Source: an uncultured Agathobacter sp.
GTDB taxonomy: Bacteria > Bacillota > Clostridia > Lachnospirales > Lachnospiraceae
Assembly: GCA_934358675.1 (NCBI GenBank)
Contig: CAKRKX010000034.1
Location: 1-23,779, forward strand
DNA length: 23,779 bases
Direction of reading: 5' to 3'
In this document: in pieces, positions 22,152 through 23,779 of the stretch
Position numbering within the stretch: the first letter of the stretch is position 1
Layout: the number at the start of each line of letters is the position of its first letter
Translations under genes and position numbers: made by a program
Notes under the pieces: generated by a model
The model's input: only the letters and a program-made list of their open reading frames with translations
Database searches by the model: none
Told to the model about the DNA's origin: nothing

Positions 22152-22180
22152 TTTTCACTTTTTCAAATCAATGATATAAT
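22152..22180 (+). promoter_or_regulatory. sigma-A promoter of the DUF4143 ATPase gene
   Basis: TTTTCA (22152-22157) and a perfect TATAAT (22175-22180) have a 17-base spacer, with TGA before the -10 (extended -10). Confidence 0.65.
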
Positions 22181-22229
22181 ATTCTAAAATGTTGATAAGA
22201 CATACATAATAATACTCCAAAATGTTGAT
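22178..22229 (+). repeat. two 19-base direct repeats at the ATPase promoter
   Basis: AATATTCTAAAATGTTGAT (22178-22196) and AATACTCCAAAATGTTGAT (22211-22229) match at 17 of 19 bases and start 33 bases apart, about three helical turns. The first overlaps the -10 and start site. This looks like a double operator. Confidence 0.75.
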
Positions 22230-22273
22230 GGATGACATTAAAAGAGGAATATTTTGTTGATGTGAGGTGCTTT

Positions 22274-23581
22274 ATGTTAAAGAGAAAAGCAACAACTTTC
22301 ATAAAAAATTGGGCTCAAACGAAGGATAAAAAGTGTCTGGTTGTCCAAGGTGCCAGACAAACAGGAAAAACTTATATTATCGAACGATTTGCGGCAGAAT
22401 ATTATGAGGAAATTGTAGAGATTAATTTCAAACAGATGCCTTCTGCTATGGAGATATTTTCGGGAGATCTTACGGTAGATGCTATGGTGATGGGATTACG
22501 TTTCCGTTTCCCAGATAAGAAAATCGTACCGGGGAAAACTCTGATCTTTTTTGATGAGATTCAAGAGTGTCAGGAAGCAATTACATCACTCAAGTTTTGG
22601 GCAATTGATAATAAATATGATGTGATTGCATCCGGTTCCCTTCTTGGAATCGATTATAAGCGAGCATCTTCTTATCCTGTGGGATATGTCGATTATCTAA
22701 GAATGTATGGTGTTGATTTTGAGGAGTTTCTTTGGGGAATGGGAATTACCGAAGATATGATAGAAACTCTTTGTGGATACCTCCATTCAAAGACGGTTAT
22801 ACCTGAGGCAATCAACTCTCAGATGATGAACTATTTCAGGCAATATATTGCGACGGGAGGTATGCCGGAGGTTGTACAGAAATATGTAAATACAAAAGAT
22901 TTCAGGGAAGTTGACAAGATACAAAGGAGTCTTTTGCAAGGATATCAGTATGATATCGCACATTATGCTACGGCGGAAGAAAAGGTAAAAGCAGAGAAAT
23001 GTTATCTGTCTCTTGCAAAACAGTTATTGGATAAAGAAAATCACAAATTTCAATATAAAGAAATTGAACACGGTGGACGGGCACAAAAGTATTTTTCAAG
23101 TATTGAGTGGTTGCTTCGTGCAGATATGGTGCATCTTTGCAAACGAGTGACAGATGTACGATTTGATTTGGATGATTATGCACGAGATGATTTTTTTAGA
23201 GCCTATACAACCGACTTATCTTTGCTGATGGCGATGAAGGATTTTTCGTTAAAACAGCATATTGTAGAAAATACTCTTTCGGGAAACTCAAAGGGGGGAA
23301 TTTTTGAATGTGCGATAGCCGATGCACTTTACAAGAAGGGATATCCATTATATTTCTGCAAAAACGAGACTACAAAAAGCGAAATTGATGTTATTATACA
23401 AAAAGACGGAGTTGTGGTTCCAATTGAAGTCAAAAGTGGGAATACACGTGCAAATTCGCTAAAATCGCTTTTGAAGAAGAGGACGGATATTTCTTATGGC
23501 TATAAGTTTGGCGATGGAAATATAGGCGTGAGCGAAGAGGGAATCATTACCCTACCATTGTATATGATAACATTTGTTTGA
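22274..23581 (+). CDS. AAA-family ATPase with DUF4143 nuclease-like domain
   Basis: A 435-residue protein. Walker A GARQTGKT is at 26-33 and Walker B LIFFDEIQ near 90-97 (AAA_14 type). IASGSLLG matches sensor 1, and YPVGYVDYLRMYGVDFEEFLW is typical of the family. The C-terminal DUF4143 part carries EIDVIIQ (Asp near 372) and PIEVKSG (Glu-Lys near 385-387), a PD-(D/E)XK nuclease-like core. The role of this abundant family is not established. The start at 22274 (MLKRKATTF) is chosen over 22232 because GTGAGGTG precedes it. The gene is far more AT-rich than the division cluster and stands alone between pseudogenes, consistent with transfer. Confidence 0.9.
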   Translation: MLKRKATTFIKNWAQTKDKKCLVVQGARQTGKTYIIERFAAEYYEEIVEINFKQMPSAMEIFSGDLTVDAMVMGLRFRFPDKKIVPGKTLIFFDEIQECQEAITSLKFWAIDNKYDVIASGSLLGIDYKRASSYPVGYVDYLRMYGVDFEEFLWGMGITEDMIETLCGYLHSKTVIPEAINSQMMNYFRQYIATGGMPEVVQKYVNTKDFREVDKIQRSLLQGYQYDIAHYATAEEKVKAEKCYLSLAKQLLDKENHKFQYKEIEHGGRAQKYFSSIEWLLRADMVHLCKRVTDVRFDLDDYARDDFFRAYTTDLSLLMAMKDFSLKQHIVENTLSGNSKGGIFECAIADALYKKGYPLYFCKNETTKSEIDVIIQKDGVVVPIEVKSGNTRANSLKSLLKKRTDISYGYKFGDGNIGVSEEGIITLPLYMITFV

Positions 23582-23596
23582 ATGCCTCAAAGGCAT
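23582..23596 (+). other. small hairpin after the ATPase stop codon
   Basis: ATGCCT (23582-23587) and AGGCAT (23591-23596) flank CAA. No U-tract follows, so it may protect the 3' end or be incidental; the real terminator is at 23652. Confidence 0.4.
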
Positions 23597-23651
23597 AATG
23601 CAACATTTGGCATAAGTATTAGACATAATAAAATATTGCGACATATAATAT

Positions 23652-23684
23652 ACGCGTGGAACGAATTTCGTTCTGCGCGTTTTT
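23652..23684 (+). terminator. terminator of the ATPase gene
   Basis: ACGCGTGGAACG (23652-23663) pairs with CGTTCTGCGCGT (23669-23680), 12 pairs with two G-U, loop AATTT, followed by a run of T (23680-23684). Confidence 0.85.
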
Positions 23685-23721
23685 ACTTACAAAATATTAT
23701 ACAAAATCAGGAGGTACAACC

Positions 23722-23779
23722 ATGGCTAAAAGATTGGCGATTACGACGAGATCCTGATCGGATTCCCGATCTGGTGGTA
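23722..23779 (+). pseudogene. flavodoxin-family fragment, start joined to gene interior, cut by window edge
   Basis: A strong ribosome site (AGGAGG) precedes ATG 23722, but the frame MAKRLAITTRS stops after 11 codons. In another frame the following bases read GDYDEILIGFPIWW, a motif from the interior of flavodoxin/NAD(P)H-dependent reductase-type proteins, normally about 60-80 residues from the start. A deletion joining the start to the interior explains this. The rest lies beyond the window. Confidence 0.55.

Noticed and set aside
23620..23649. TAGACA and TATAAT with 18-base spacing as a promoter
   Set aside because: The predicted start would fall inside the terminator hairpin at 23652, so any RNA would end at once; chance in AT-rich DNA is likelier.

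Overview
The window looks like the chromosome of a spore-forming gut-type Clostridium relative, most likely a Lachnospiraceae member near Roseburia/Agathobacter. The reasons are two tandem transpeptidases in a division cluster without ftsA, a complete early sporulation sigma module (SpoIIGA, SigE, SigG), InlB/BspA-repeat secreted proteins and moderate GC. The family level is inferred from gene order and protein style; no search was run.

Layout. (1) About 160-10802 is a plus-strand division and cell-wall cluster: sigma-A promoter and GTGG-type MraZ operator, mraZ, rsmH, ftsL, two class B PBPs, murD, ftsW/spoVE-type SEDS gene, ftsQ/divIB, then ftsZ with its own promoter. mraY, murE, murF, murG, murC and ftsA are not present here. 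(2) 10803-12500 holds spoIIGA and sigE behind a perfect Spo0A box. The spoIIGA Shine-Dalgarno lies in one arm of a long hairpin, and its likely promoter -10 lies inside that hairpin, so ftsZ read-through RNA and dedicated spoIIGA RNA should differ in translatability. (3) 12500-17402 holds a beta-CASP metallo-beta-lactamase nuclease preceded by two coupled mini-ORFs, an AT-rich secreted InlB/BspA-like repeat protein, and sigG on the minus strand, displaced from sigE. (4) 17449-20487 holds a 44-codon acidic small gene and a large membrane sensor with HD-GYP, GGDEF and a degenerate C-terminal GGDEF-like domain (cyclic-di-GMP turnover). (5) 20490-21187 holds a terminator/promoter overlap, a preQ1-I riboswitch and queT. 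(6) 21317-22142 is a graveyard: the start of a BTAD-type regulator fused to the tail of a SipW-like signal peptidase, then a LysR regulator with two internal deletions. (7) 22152-23581 is an AT-rich AAA/DUF4143 ATPase-nuclease-like gene with operator-like direct repeats. The window ends in a flavodoxin fragment that again looks like a start joined to a gene interior.

How the parts fit. Regions 1 and 2 link vegetative division to the sporulation switch: SpoIIGA is the membrane protease that activates pro-SigE at the polar septum built by FtsZ and its partners, so placing a Spo0A-controlled, hairpin-guarded spoIIGA directly after ftsZ makes regulatory sense. The right-hand 2.5 kb is accessory DNA with signs of decay and transfer.
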